From: Simplicispira hankyongi
GTDB taxonomy: Bacteria; Pseudomonadota; Gammaproteobacteria; Burkholderiales; Burkholderiaceae_C
Direction of reading: 5' to 3'
Length of the DNA: 64,000 nt
Assembly: GCF_003570885.1 (NCBI RefSeq)
Contig: NZ_QXJC01000003.1
Coordinates: forward strand, 496,001-560,000
Within the stretch, counting starts at the first letter, position 1. Every line of letters starts with the position of its first letter. The notes under the pieces are model-generated. The model saw only the letters and a list, made by a program, of their open reading frames with translations, made no database searches and had not been told where the DNA came from. Shown here piece by piece: positions 8,230 through 16,987 of this stretch. Made by a program: the position numbers and the translations under genes.

Positions 8230-8603
8230 TGAAATTCACATTCCGCCGTCCCCCGGCGCACGGCTTTACGCTGATCGAGGTGCTGGTGGCGCTGGGCATC
8301 GTGGCCATCGCGCTGCTCGCGGGCAGCCAGGCCACGGGCGCGCTGGTGCGCAATGGCGCGCGCCAGTCCGAAGTCATGCTGGCCCACCTGTGCGCTGAAA
8401 ACGCGCTGGTGGCGGTGCGCCTGTCGCGCCAGATGCCCGCCATTGGCGAGAGCGTGCAAGGCTGCGAGCAGGCCAGCGAACGCTTTGATCTGACGCTGGT
8501 GGTGCGGCCCACGCCCAACCCCAGTTTTCGCCGCGTCGACGCCCAGGTGCGCAGCCGGAGCGGGCCGGTGCTGCGGCTCTCGACCATCGTGGGGCGCAGT
8601 TGA
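8229..8603 (+). CDS. gspI: Type II secretion minor pseudopilin GspI
   Basis: This 124-residue protein forms the quasi-helical tip complex with GspJ and GspK. It has a prepilin leader of 12 residues ending in HG-FTLIEVLVALGIVAIAL. The conserved N-terminal helix carries an Ala/Gln-rich AGSQATGALVRNGA stretch and an LAHLCAENAL segment typical of GspI. It starts at the ATG that overlaps the gspH stop by one base. A longer reading frame extends 168 bp upstream inside gspH, but it lacks a prepilin leader and was not used. Confidence 0.93.
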   Translation: MKFTFRRPPAHGFTLIEVLVALGIVAIALLAGSQATGALVRNGARQSEVMLAHLCAENALVAVRLSRQMPAIGESVQGCEQASERFDLTLVVRPTPNPSFRRVDAQVRSRSGPVLRLSTIVGRS

Positions 8604-9298
8604 ACCGGCGCAGCCCACGTTCTGCACGCGGCTTCACGCTGATCGAGCTGCTGATCGCCATCGCTCTGCTGGGCTTGATGGCCCTGATGAGCTGGCGCGG
8701 CATCGACGGCATGGTGCGCACCCAGCAGCAGACCAAGGCGCGGGGCGACGCCCTGCTCACGCTGCAGGCCGCGCTGGGCCAATGGGGCGTTGATCTGGAT
8801 GCGCTGGTGGCGCTGCCCTACACCACACCGATTGACTGGGACGGCCAGGTGCTGCGCATCACACGGCGCAGCAGCGCGGGGGGCGAGGCAGGCGCTTTGG
8901 TGGTGGCCTGGAGCCAGCGCGAGGTGGCGGGCACCAACCAATGGCTGCGCTGGCAGTCGGCGCCGGTGACCACGCGCGGCGACTGGCAGCGCGCCTGGGA
9001 CCAGGCCGCCGTGTGGGCCCGCAGCCCAGGCGATGCCGAGCGGCGCAGCGAAGTGGCTTTACTGCCGCTGGCCGGCTGGCAGATTTTCTATTTCCGCGGC
9101 AATGCCTGGAGCAATCCGCTCTCCAGCCGTGGCACGCCCACAGCACAAAGCGTCGGCCAGGCGAGCGCCGCCGCCAAGGCGCAGGCGCTGGTGCCCGACG
9201 GCATTCGCCTGCAGCTTGATCTCGGCCCAAACGACGCACTGGCCGGGCGCCTGACGCGCGACTGGGTCAACCCGCTGAATGGGGGCGGGAAATCGTGA
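8600..9298 (+). CDS. gspJ: Type II secretion minor pseudopilin GspJ
   Basis: This 232-residue protein is part of the pseudopilus tip. The prepilin leader RG-FTLIELLIAIALLGLM gives cleavage after G11 with Glu at +5. It is followed by MSWRGIDGM, a GspJ signature, and a large beta domain with two tryptophan-rich strands. It starts at TTG, overlapping the gspI stop (TTGA), which suggests translational coupling. It ends overlapping gspK (GTGA). Confidence 0.92.
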   Translation: MNRRSPRSARGFTLIELLIAIALLGLMALMSWRGIDGMVRTQQQTKARGDALLTLQAALGQWGVDLDALVALPYTTPIDWDGQVLRITRRSSAGGEAGALVVAWSQREVAGTNQWLRWQSAPVTTRGDWQRAWDQAAVWARSPGDAERRSEVALLPLAGWQIFYFRGNAWSNPLSSRGTPTAQSVGQASAAAKAQALVPDGIRLQLDLGPNDALAGRLTRDWVNPLNGGGKS

Positions 9299-10263
9299 AC
9301 CGCCGCCTTGGACGTGCACGCACGCGCGGCGCCGCGCTGCTCGCCGCCATGCTCACCGTGACCCTGGTGGCCACCTTTGCCGCCGCCGCCATGTGGCAGC
9401 AGTGGCGCAGCATCGAGATCGAGACGGCCGAGCGCGCGCGCATCCAGTCGGCCTGGATTCTGATCGGCGCCCTGGATTGGTCGCGCCTGATCCTGCACGA
9501 GGATGCGGTCGCCGGGGGCGGTGACAACCTGGCCGAGCCCTGGGCCGTGCCACTGGAAGAAGCCCGCTTGTCCACCTTTCTTGCCGCGCAGGACGGCAAC
9601 GCGCAAAACGGTGCCAGCACCGACACGCAGGACGCATTTTTGTCGGGCCGCATCATCGACCTGCAATCGCGCCTGAACGTGGGCAGCCTGGTGGCGAGCG
9701 GTGTGGTTCAGCCCGCAGTGCACGCCCAGTTTGCCCGGCTCTTTTCGCAACTCGGCCTGCCTGCAACCCAGCTGGAGACGCTGGAGCAGGCGCTGGTGCG
9801 CGCCACCGCCCCTCAAGTGGCAGAAGGCGGCGACGCGCCCCTGATGCCCCAGCAGGTCGAGCAATTGCCATGGCTGGGGCTGCCCACGGCGACGGCGGCG
9901 CTGCTGGCACCCTACGTCACCGTGCTGCCCGAGCGCACCCCTGTCAACCTCAACACCGCCAGCCCCGAAGTGCTGCAGGCGGCCCTTGATGGGCTGGACC
10001 GCGCCGGGGCCGAGAGCTTGGGCACGGCCCGCGAGACGCGGCCCTTCCGATCGCTCGAAGACGTGCGCGCCCTGCTGCCCACGCGGCCCACACTCTCTAC
10101 CACCGAACTGAGCGTGGGCAGCAGCTACTTTGAAGTGCAGGGCCAATTGCGCCTGGGCGACGCGGTGGTGAAGGAGCGCTCGCTGGTGCACCGCATCGGC
10201 ACCCAGGTCAGCACCCTCTGGCGCACCCGCGTGGCAGACCTGGCGCCCGCCGCGACTCCCTGA
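9295..10263 (+). CDS. gspK: Type II secretion minor pseudopilin GspK
   Basis: This 322-residue protein is the largest minor pseudopilin and is thought to cap the pseudopilus tip. The leader RG-AALLAAMLTVTLVATF lacks the Glu at +5, as is usual for GspK. The signature stretches follow: GALDWSRLIL, the processed region ISGR-like LSGRIIDLQSRLNVGSLV, and VNLNTASPEVLQAALDGLD, a helix-hairpin-helix-like segment. It starts at GTG overlapping gspJ. Confidence 0.94.
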   Translation: MNRRLGRARTRGAALLAAMLTVTLVATFAAAAMWQQWRSIEIETAERARIQSAWILIGALDWSRLILHEDAVAGGGDNLAEPWAVPLEEARLSTFLAAQDGNAQNGASTDTQDAFLSGRIIDLQSRLNVGSLVASGVVQPAVHAQFARLFSQLGLPATQLETLEQALVRATAPQVAEGGDAPLMPQQVEQLPWLGLPTATAALLAPYVTVLPERTPVNLNTASPEVLQAALDGLDRAGAESLGTARETRPFRSLEDVRALLPTRPTLSTTELSVGSSYFEVQGQLRLGDAVVKERSLVHRIGTQVSTLWRTRVADLAPAATP

Positions 10264-10297
10264 GCCACACCCCTACAATGGCCCGCGAAATTCGCCC

Positions 10298-11527
10298 ATG
10301 AGCATTCTTGTCCTCACCCTACCTCTGGCCAACGGCACGCTCAGCCCTGAATACAGCTTCGCGCTGAGCCAGGACGGCCACCAGATCACCCGCCACGGCC
10401 GCGCCACCGCCGCCCTGCTGCCCGCCACTGGCCGGGCTGCGGGCGAACTGGTGGCGCTGGTGCCGGCGCAGGCGCTGTCGTGGCAGCGCGTGCAACTGCC
10501 CCCTGGCGTCGCCTTGAACAGTCCGCGCATGCGCGCCGTGCTCGAAGGCCTGCTGGAAGACCAGGTGCTTGACGAGCCCGCACGCCTGCACTTTGCGCTT
10601 GCGCCCGGCGCGGCGGCTGGTGCAAGCGCCTGGGTGGCGGTCTGCGACCGCGCCTGGCTGCGCGGCGCGCTGCAGGCCCTGGAGGCGGCGGGCCACCCGG
10701 TGGCGCGCGTGGTGCCCGAGATCGCGCCCGGTGCGAGCGCCCCCGCCCTGCACTTCGCTGGCACCGCCGAAGCGCCGCTGGTGCTGGCCACCGGCTTGCC
10801 ACCCGAGGGCGCGGTGGCCGTGCTGCCGCTCACGCCCGCGGCGCTGGCGCTGCTGCCCGCGCAGGCGCAAGGCGACGAACCGATCACCGCCACCAGCGAA
10901 AGCGCCGTGGCCAGCCTGGCCGAGCAGACCCTGGGCCGGCCTGTGGCGCTCGTCTCCGCCGGCGACCGTGCCCTGCAGGCCGCGCGCGGCCGCTGGGACC
11001 TGGCGCAATTCGACCTGGCCAGCTCGGGCCGCACCCGTGCCATGCGCAAAGCGGGGGGCTTGCTGGGCGCACTGCTGCAGGCGCCCCAGTGGCGCGCGGC
11101 GCGTTGGGCGGGCGCGCTGCTGGTCCTGGCGCAAATCGTCGGTTTGAACGCCTGGGCCTGGCAAGAGCGCTCGGCGTTGGCGACCAAAGAAGCGGCGGTG
11201 AGAAACACGCTGACCGCGACCTTCCCCAAAATCAAGGTGGTGGTCGATGCGCCGCTGCAAATGGAGCGCGAGCTGGCGCTGCTGCGCCAGGCCAGCGGGG
11301 CCCTGGCGCCGGCCGACCTGGAACCCATGCTGGCGGCTGCGGGCAGTGCGCTGGCCACACAGGGCAGCGCCAGCGCCATCGACTACAGCCCAGGCGCTTT
11401 GCAACTGCGGGGACTGGCGCTCTCGGCCGAAGCCCAGGCCGCGGCAGGCAATGCGCTGCAGGCGCAGGCCTACCAATTGAGCCACGAGAACGACAGCCTG
11501 CGGCTGCGTCTGGCGGGCCGGCCATGA
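10298..11527 (+). CDS. gspL: Type II secretion protein GspL
   Basis: This 409-residue assembly-platform protein has a cytoplasmic actin-like domain (about 1-245) that binds GspE. One membrane helix lies at about 265-285 (WAGALLVLAQIVGLNAWAW), followed by a periplasmic ferredoxin-like domain that pairs with GspM. It couples ATPase action to the pseudopilus. The sequence diverges strongly between species, so the call rests on architecture, the RVQLPPGV and LEGLLEDQVL motifs near the N-terminus, and position between gspK and gspM. Confidence 0.88.
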   Translation: MSILVLTLPLANGTLSPEYSFALSQDGHQITRHGRATAALLPATGRAAGELVALVPAQALSWQRVQLPPGVALNSPRMRAVLEGLLEDQVLDEPARLHFALAPGAAAGASAWVAVCDRAWLRGALQALEAAGHPVARVVPEIAPGASAPALHFAGTAEAPLVLATGLPPEGAVAVLPLTPAALALLPAQAQGDEPITATSESAVASLAEQTLGRPVALVSAGDRALQAARGRWDLAQFDLASSGRTRAMRKAGGLLGALLQAPQWRAARWAGALLVLAQIVGLNAWAWQERSALATKEAAVRNTLTATFPKIKVVVDAPLQMERELALLRQASGALAPADLEPMLAAAGSALATQGSASAIDYSPGALQLRGLALSAEAQAAAGNALQAQAYQLSHENDSLRLRLAGRP

Positions 11528-11588
11528 GCGCAATGCCGAACCGCCCCAACCCAGCGCGCACCGCACGGCGCTGCACGAAGATTTCCCA

Positions 11589-12152
11589 ATGAGCACGCCC
11601 AGTACCGCCGCCGCCCGCCCCGCCTGGCGCACCCGCTGGGACGCCATGGCCCCGCGCGAACGCCGCCTGGCGCTCGCCGCTGCGCTGCTGGTGGCTGCGG
11701 CGCTGGCGTGGTGGCTACTGCTGGCACCCGCCCTGCGCACCTTGCGCGAGGCGCCCGCGCGCCATGCCGCGCTGGACGCCCAACTCGAACATATGCAGAC
11801 GCTGGCCGCCGAGGCCCGCCTGCTGCAAGCCGACGCCAGCACCCGCCCCAGCCAGGCCGAGGCCCAGCGTGCACTGCAAAGCGCCACGGCGGCACTGGGG
11901 TCCGGCGCGCGGGTCAGCTTAATGGGCGAGCGCGCCACCGTTGGCCTGCAAGGCGTGCCCGCTGCGGCCATCGCCCCCTGGCTGGCCCAGGTGCGTGGCA
12001 ATGCGCGCAGCGTGCCGGTAGAGGCCCACCTGACACGCAGCAACGCCAAGCCGCCGGCCCAGCCCATCGCTGGCGCAGCGCCCCAAAAAACGGCCCCTGC
12101 AGGCGAAGCGCGCTGGGATGGTGCCATCGTGTTCGCCCTGCCCGCGCAGTAG
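11589..12152 (+). CDS. gspM: Type II secretion protein GspM
   Basis: This 187-residue bitopic inner-membrane protein stabilises GspL. After a basic segment with RWDAMAPRERRL it has one hydrophobic helix (about 34-54), then a periplasmic coiled coil (ALDAQLEHMQTLAAEARLLQ) and a ferredoxin-like domain. The ATG at 11589 was chosen; an earlier ATG overlapping gspL is in another frame and ends after 22 codons. It is followed 18 bp later by gspN. Confidence 0.87.
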   Translation: MSTPSTAAARPAWRTRWDAMAPRERRLALAAALLVAAALAWWLLLAPALRTLREAPARHAALDAQLEHMQTLAAEARLLQADASTRPSQAEAQRALQSATAALGSGARVSLMGERATVGLQGVPAAAIAPWLAQVRGNARSVPVEAHLTRSNAKPPAQPIAGAAPQKTAPAGEARWDGAIVFALPAQ

Positions 12153-12170
12153 ACCCGCACACGTCTTTGC

Positions 12171-13013
12171 ATGGCCCCCACCCCCTTCTCCCGCTCAAGC
12201 CCGCGTGCGCCCAGCGCATTGCGGCGCCGCAGCGCGCCGAGTGCGGCGCACGCACCCTGGGGCTGGGCGCTCGCCGGTGCGCTGCTGGGCGGCGGCGGCG
12301 CGTTGCTCGCGGCGCTGCCCGCGCACTGGATGGCCATGGGCGTGGCGCGCGCCAGCGGCGCGCAACTGCAACTGGCGGCGCCGCGCGGCAGCGTCTGGAA
12401 CGGCTCGGCCCAACTGGTACTGGCGGGCGGCAGCGACAGCCAAAGCACGTCCGCTTTGCCGGGGCGTGTGCACTGGCGCTTGCGTCCGAACTGGGGCGGG
12501 CTACAAGCCGAATTTTCGGCCGACTGCTGCACGCAGGCGCCCCTGCGGCTGCAGGTACAGCCGCGCTGGGGCGGCCTCCATCTGGCGCTGGCCGACGGCC
12601 AAAGCCGCTGGCCAGCCGCCGTGCTGACGGGCCTGGGAACACCCTGGAACACACTGCAACTGCAGGGCCAACTCGCCTTGCAAACACAAGGCCTGGTGAT
12701 CGAATCGGTGCGCGGCCGCGTGGTGCTGCGCGGATCGGCCCAGCTCGACGCCCTGGACGTGTCCTCGCGCCTGTCCACGCTGCGGCCCATGGGCAGCTAC
12801 CGGCTGGCGCTGGCCGGAGGCGAGGCGCCCACGCTGCAGCTCTCGACCCTGGCGGGTGCGCTGCAGCTCTCGGGCAGCGGGCAATGGGTGGGCCAGCGCC
12901 TGCGCTTTGCCGGCGAGGCGCAGGCGGCGCCGGGGCGCGAGCCGGCGCTGTCGAATCTGCTCAACATCATCGGGCGCCGCGTAGGCGCGCGCTCACTCAT
13001 TTCGCTCGGCTAA
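12171..13013 (+). CDS. gspN: Type II secretion protein GspN
   Basis: This 280-residue protein is predicted to be inner-membrane anchored and periplasmic. It is present only in some type II systems and its role is not settled. There is a basic Ala/Pro-rich N-terminal tail and one membrane helix (about 31-52, WALAGALLGGGGALLAALP). The long beta-rich body carries the GspN signatures RGSVWNGSA and GRVHWRLRP. It ends just before gspD and is part of the same run. Confidence 0.88.
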   Translation: MAPTPFSRSSPRAPSALRRRSAPSAAHAPWGWALAGALLGGGGALLAALPAHWMAMGVARASGAQLQLAAPRGSVWNGSAQLVLAGGSDSQSTSALPGRVHWRLRPNWGGLQAEFSADCCTQAPLRLQVQPRWGGLHLALADGQSRWPAAVLTGLGTPWNTLQLQGQLALQTQGLVIESVRGRVVLRGSAQLDALDVSSRLSTLRPMGSYRLALAGGEAPTLQLSTLAGALQLSGSGQWVGQRLRFAGEAQAAPGREPALSNLLNIIGRRVGARSLISLG

Positions 13014-13026
13014 CACCGCAAAACTT

Positions 13027-15303
13027 ATGTCCAGCCCCGCTCAGTACATTCCGCGCCATTGGCATCACACTATTGTTTCAATAGCTGCTTGCGCTTTATT
13101 GATAAGCGCTGGAGGCCAAATTCATGCCCAAACTGCTGCGACACCCAACCCGCAAAGCGTGCGCCCAGGCGAGCCGGTGACGCTGAACTTCGCCAACGCC
13201 GACATCGAAGCCGTGGCGCGCACCATGGCCACCATCACCGGGCGCAACGTGGTGGTGGACCCGCGCGTCAAGGGCCAGCTCAATCTGGCGACCGAGCGTG
13301 CGGTCACGCCGGCAGCGGCTTTCGAGCAGTTCCTGGCGGCGCTGCGCTTGCAGGGCTACACAGTGGTCGAAGCGGGCGGACTCTACAAGGTGGTGCCCGA
13401 GGCGGAAGGCAAACTCCAGGGCAGCAGCGTGCGCGTGTGGCAGGGCGGCGCGCCAGCCGCGGCAGGGGGCGGGCAGATCGTCACGCAGATCTTCAAGCTC
13501 AATTTCGAGAACGCCGCCAACCTGGTGCCGGTGCTGCGCCCGCTCATCAGCCCGAACAACACCATCAACGTCAACCCCGGCAACAACTCGCTGGTGATCA
13601 CCGATTACGCCGACAACCTGCAGCGGCTCGCCCGCATCGTCGCCGCGATGGACGTCTCCAACGCCAGCGACGTGGAAGTGATTCCGCTGAAGAACGCGAT
13701 CGCCTCCGACCTCGCACCCTTGGTGGCGCGGCTGATCGAGGGGGGAAGCGCTTCCTCCACCGGGGTGACGCCGGGCGCCGCGCCGGGCCAGACCGACAGC
13801 ACGTTCAAAACCACGCTGCTGGCCGATCCCAGCAGCAACTCGCTGATCCTGCGCGCCGCCAACCCGGCGCGCCTGGCCCAGGTGCGCGCGCTGGTGCAAA
13901 AGCTCGACCAGGCGCCTGCACCGGGCAGCAGCGCAGCCAGCGGCAACATTCACGTGGTGTATCTGAAGAATGCCGACGCCACCAAATTGGCCGCCACGCT
14001 GCGCGCCGCCATGGCGGCGGGCGGAGGTTCCGGTTCCAGTAGCAGCAGCAGCCCTGGACCTGCGGCAAGCAGCACCAGCGGCCTGAACAGCGCCACGGCG
14101 GGCACCAATACCGCCTCGGCCAGCAGTACGGGCATGGGGAGCAGCAGTGGCGGCGGCCTGAGCACCGGGGGCGGCAATCTGAGCGGCGCCAGCAGCGCGG
14201 CGCCGTCGACCGGCGGGCAGATCCAGGCCGATCCGGCCACCAACTCGCTCATCATCACGGCACCCGAGCCGCAATACCGGCAACTGCGCGCCGTGATCGA
14301 CCAACTCGACGGCCGGCGAGCGCAAGTGCTGGTGGAGAGCCTGATCGTGGAAGTCACGGCCAGCAAGCTGGCCGAGTTCGGCATCCAGTGGCAGGGCATC
14401 CTGGGCAAGCAGGGCGACGGAACCATCGGTGTGATCGGCACCAACTCGGCCCAGTCGGGTGCCAACATCGTGAACATCACGGCAGCGCTGGCCAGCGGCT
14501 CCACGACCACCGCGGCCTCCGCCCTGGGCACGCTGGGCAAGGGCCTGAACCTGGCGCTGGCGCCGCGCATCAACGGCCAGTACTACCTGGGGGCGCTGGC
14601 CAATTTCCTGCAAAACAGTGGCGACGCCAACGTGCTCTCCACCCCCAACCTGATGACGCTGGACAACGAAGAGGCCCGCATCATCATCGGCAACAACGTG
14701 CCCTTCGTCACCGGCTCGTATGCCGCCAGCGCAGGAACCAGCACGGTGAACCCCTTCACCACCGTCGAGCGCAAGGACGTGGGCCTGGTGCTGCGCGTGC
14801 GCCCGCAGATCAGCGAGAACGGCACGGTCAAAATGTCCATCTACCAGGAAGTGTCCAAGATCGACAGCAGCACGCTAACGAATGCCAACGGACCGACCAC
14901 CAGCAAGCGGTCCATCGAATCAAACGTGGTGGTGGACGACGGCAACATCATCGTCATTGGCGGCCTCCTGGAGGACTCCTACAGCTCGGGTGAAGACAAG
15001 GTGCCGTTGTTTGGCGACATCCCGGTCGTCGGCAACCTGTTTCGCAGCGAAAACCGCTCGCGCAACAAGACCAATCTGATGGTCTTCCTGCGGCCCACGG
15101 TGATTCGTGACAGCGCCGCCAGCAATGCACTGACGGTGGACCGCTACGAGGCGATTCGCGCGCTGCAGCAACAGGCCCAGCCCACGCCGAGCACGCTGCT
15201 GCACCCGGTGTCGGGCGCGCCGGTCCTGCCGCCGCTGCCCGCACGGCCCGCTGCGACGCAGACCAACATCGTCACACAGCCCGATTTCCCCGCAGGCAAC
15301 TGA
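13027..15303 (+). CDS. gspD: Type II secretion secretin GspD
   Basis: This 758-residue protein forms the outer-membrane secretin channel. A signal peptide of about 35 residues ends in IHAQ. N0-N3 domains follow to about residue 430, with NxI/NxL repeat motifs such as NTINVNPGNNSLVITDYADN. The N3 region holds a long Ser/Gly-rich insert at about 335-395. The secretin core (about 430-700) has the VPFVTGSYA and ISENGTVKMSIYQEVSKI motifs and the VVVDDGNIIVIGGL gate region. The hydrophobic core of the signal peptide (residues about 15-33) is encoded by a copy of the dispersed palindromic repeat. I see no clear ribosome site before the ATG, so the exact start is less sure than the identity. The TGATG overlap couples it to gspE. 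Confidence 0.96.
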   Translation: MSSPAQYIPRHWHHTIVSIAACALLISAGGQIHAQTAATPNPQSVRPGEPVTLNFANADIEAVARTMATITGRNVVVDPRVKGQLNLATERAVTPAAAFEQFLAALRLQGYTVVEAGGLYKVVPEAEGKLQGSSVRVWQGGAPAAAGGGQIVTQIFKLNFENAANLVPVLRPLISPNNTINVNPGNNSLVITDYADNLQRLARIVAAMDVSNASDVEVIPLKNAIASDLAPLVARLIEGGSASSTGVTPGAAPGQTDSTFKTTLLADPSSNSLILRAANPARLAQVRALVQKLDQAPAPGSSAASGNIHVVYLKNADATKLAATLRAAMAAGGGSGSSSSSSPGPAASSTSGLNSATAGTNTASASSTGMGSSSGGGLSTGGGNLSGASSAAPSTGGQIQADPATNSLIITAPEPQYRQLRAVIDQLDGRRAQVLVESLIVEVTASKLAEFGIQWQGILGKQGDGTIGVIGTNSAQSGANIVNITAALASGSTTTAASALGTLGKGLNLALAPRINGQYYLGALANFLQNSGDANVLSTPNLMTLDNEEARIIIGNNVPFVTGSYAASAGTSTVNPFTTVERKDVGLVLRVRPQISENGTVKMSIYQEVSKIDSSTLTNANGPTTSKRSIESNVVVDDGNIIVIGGLLEDSYSSGEDKVPLFGDIPVVGNLFRSENRSRNKTNLMVFLRPTVIRDSAASNALTVDRYEAIRALQQQAQPTPSTLLHPVSGAPVLPPLPARPAATQTNIVTQPDFPAGN
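13070..13124 (+). repeat. Dispersed palindromic repeat, copy 3 (encodes gspD signal peptide core)
   Basis: The sequence from CTATTGTTTCAATAGCTGCT through GCGCTTTATTGATAAGCGCT to GGAGGCCAAATT keeps both arms and both flanks of the family. It reads in frame as a hydrophobic alanine/leucine/isoleucine-rich stretch inside the secretin signal peptide. Confidence 0.88.
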
Positions 15304-16691
15304 TGGCCTACCCTTTGCCCTATGCGTTTGCGCGCGGAGCCCAGTTGCTGCTGGAAGCCGACGGCGAGCGGCTCGTGCTGTGGCACGGCCCGGCGCCGCA
15401 AGCCGGGCCCTTGAGCGAAGTGCTGCGCAAATACCCGGTGCAGCGCCTGCAGCCGCTCGACGCCCACACCCTGGCGCAACGCATCAGCGCCGCCTACTCG
15501 CAGCGCGAATCCAGCGCCGCCACGGTGGTCAGCGAGGTGGAAAGCGACGCCGACCTCTCGCGCATGATGCAGGAGCTTCCGGCCGTCGAAGACCTGCTCG
15601 AAGCCGCCGACGACGCGCCCATCATCCGCATGCTCAACGCCCTGCTCACGCAGGCGGCGCGCGATGGGGCGAGTGACATCCATATCGAGCCGTACGAGCG
15701 CCATTCGAGCGTGCGCTTCCGCGTGGACGGCACGCTGCGCGAGGTGGTGCAACCCAACCGTGCACTGCATGCGGCCTTGATCAGCCGCCTGAAGATCATG
15801 GCGGACCTCGATATTTCCGAAAAACGCCTGCCGCAGGACGGCCGCATCAGCCTGCGCCTGGGCACCCGCGCCATCGACGTGCGCGTCTCCACCCTGCCCA
15901 GCGCCCATGGCGAGCGCGCCGTGCTGCGCCTGCTCGACAAGAGCGAGAGCCGCCTCACGCTCGAAGCCGTGGGCATGCAGGGCCCTACACTGGCGCGCTT
16001 CGAGGGCCTGATCCGGCAGCCGCACGGCATCGTGCTGGTGACCGGCCCGACCGGCTCGGGCAAAACCACCACCCTGTACGCGGCGCTGGGCCGGCTGGAC
16101 GCGGCGCAGGCCAACATCATGACGGTGGAAGACCCGATCGAGTACGAACTGGCCGGTGTCGGCCAGACGCAGGTCAACGCCAAGATCGACCTCACCTTCG
16201 CCAAGGCTCTGCGCGCCATCCTGCGCCAGGACCCAGACGTGATCATGATCGGCGAGATTCGCGATTTCGAAACGGCGCAGATCGCCATCCAGGCCAGCCT
16301 CACCGGCCATTTGGTGCTGGCCACACTACACACCAACGACGCCGCCAGCGCCGTCAATCGCCTGACCGACATGGGGGTGGAACCCTTCCTGCTGTCGAGC
16401 TCGCTGCTCGGTGTATTGGCCCAACGCCTGGTGCGCAAAACCTGCACCGCGTGCCGCGGCCAGGGGTGCGATGCCTGCGGCCAGACGGGCTACAGCGGAC
16501 GCACCGGGCTCTTCGAACTGCTCGTGACCACCGACGCGCTGCGCGCGCAGATCCACAACCGGGCGTCGGAGGCCGACGTGCGCGCCGCGGCCCTGGCTGG
16601 CGGCATGCAACTGATGCGCGAAGACGGCGAGCGCCTGATTGCCGCGGGCGTCACCAGCCGGGAGGAAGTGCTGCGGGTGACGCGGGATTGA
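15303..16691 (+). CDS. gspE: Type II secretion ATPase GspE
   Basis: This 462-residue cytoplasmic hexameric ATPase drives pseudopilus assembly. It has an N1E-like domain, then the N2E/ASP core with SDIHIEPYE and RVDGTLREV. The Walker A loop GPTGSGKT is at 248-255 (K254). The ASP and Walker B boxes are TVEDPIEYEL and ILRQDPDVIMIGEIRD, and the HIS box is GHLVLATLHTND. The C-terminal zinc site has four cysteines (C381, C384, C389, C392), but only four residues separate the two CxxC pairs, far fewer than the roughly 29 of the classical family. gspF does not follow; it lies 5.3 kb downstream. Confidence 0.95.
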   Translation: MAYPLPYAFARGAQLLLEADGERLVLWHGPAPQAGPLSEVLRKYPVQRLQPLDAHTLAQRISAAYSQRESSAATVVSEVESDADLSRMMQELPAVEDLLEAADDAPIIRMLNALLTQAARDGASDIHIEPYERHSSVRFRVDGTLREVVQPNRALHAALISRLKIMADLDISEKRLPQDGRISLRLGTRAIDVRVSTLPSAHGERAVLRLLDKSESRLTLEAVGMQGPTLARFEGLIRQPHGIVLVTGPTGSGKTTTLYAALGRLDAAQANIMTVEDPIEYELAGVGQTQVNAKIDLTFAKALRAILRQDPDVIMIGEIRDFETAQIAIQASLTGHLVLATLHTNDAASAVNRLTDMGVEPFLLSSSLLGVLAQRLVRKTCTACRGQGCDACGQTGYSGRTGLFELLVTTDALRAQIHNRASEADVRAAALAGGMQLMREDGERLIAAGVTSREEVLRVTRD

Positions 16692-16722
16692 ACATGTGGT
16701 TGACGACAGCGCACGCCAAGGA

Positions 16723-16736
16723 ATAACATACGTTAT
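16723..16736. promoter_or_regulatory. Possible autoregulatory operator upstream of the toxin-antitoxin pair
   Basis: The interrupted palindrome ATAAC-ATAC-GTTAT lies 18 bp before the antitoxin start. AbrB-type antitoxins usually bind such sites over their own promoter. A TTGACG at 16700-16705 could be a -35 box with a weak -10 near 16723-16729, overlapping the palindrome. The function is inferred from position only. Confidence 0.4.
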
Positions 16737-16753
16737 AACTTCGAACCGCTGCT

Positions 16754-16978
16754 ATGCACACGCTCAAACTCACCCAAATCGGAAATTCAGTCGGCGCCAT
16801 TTTTCCCAAAGAATTGCTGGCACGCCTTGACCTGACCAAAGGCGACGAACTCTACGTCACCGATTCGCCTGACGGCTTGCGCATCACCACGCACAACCCC
16901 GATTTCGAAGCCCAGATGAAACTGGCGCGCGACATCATGCGTGAGCGGCGCGCGGTATTGCACGAACTGGCCAAGTAG
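16754..16978 (+). CDS. AbrB/MazE-type antitoxin
   Basis: This 74-residue protein has an N-terminal swapped-hairpin AbrB domain (KLTQIGNSVGAIFPKELLARLDLTKGDELYV, about residues 4-38). A C-terminal helical tail (about 50-74, QMKLARDIMRERRAVLHELA) probably neutralises the toxin. It would bind DNA as a dimer and repress its own operon. The partner gene for a Doc toxin starts 9 bp downstream. Doc is classically paired with a Phd-fold antitoxin, so an AbrB-fold partner is a variant pairing that is also seen in other proteobacteria. Confidence 0.88.
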   Translation: MHTLKLTQIGNSVGAIFPKELLARLDLTKGDELYVTDSPDGLRITTHNPDFEAQMKLARDIMRERRAVLHELAK

Positions 16979-16987
16979 GCCCCGCGC

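Noticed and set aside
11524-11592. A short frame of 22 codons starting with ATG overlapping the gspL stop
   Set aside because: It is out of frame with gspM, very short and has no conserved features; gspM starts at 11589.
10319-12790. An open frame of 823 codons on the minus strand opposite gspL, gspM and gspN
   Set aside because: It is a shadow of the type II secretion genes; the translation is low-complexity (Ala, Arg, Gly) with no domain.
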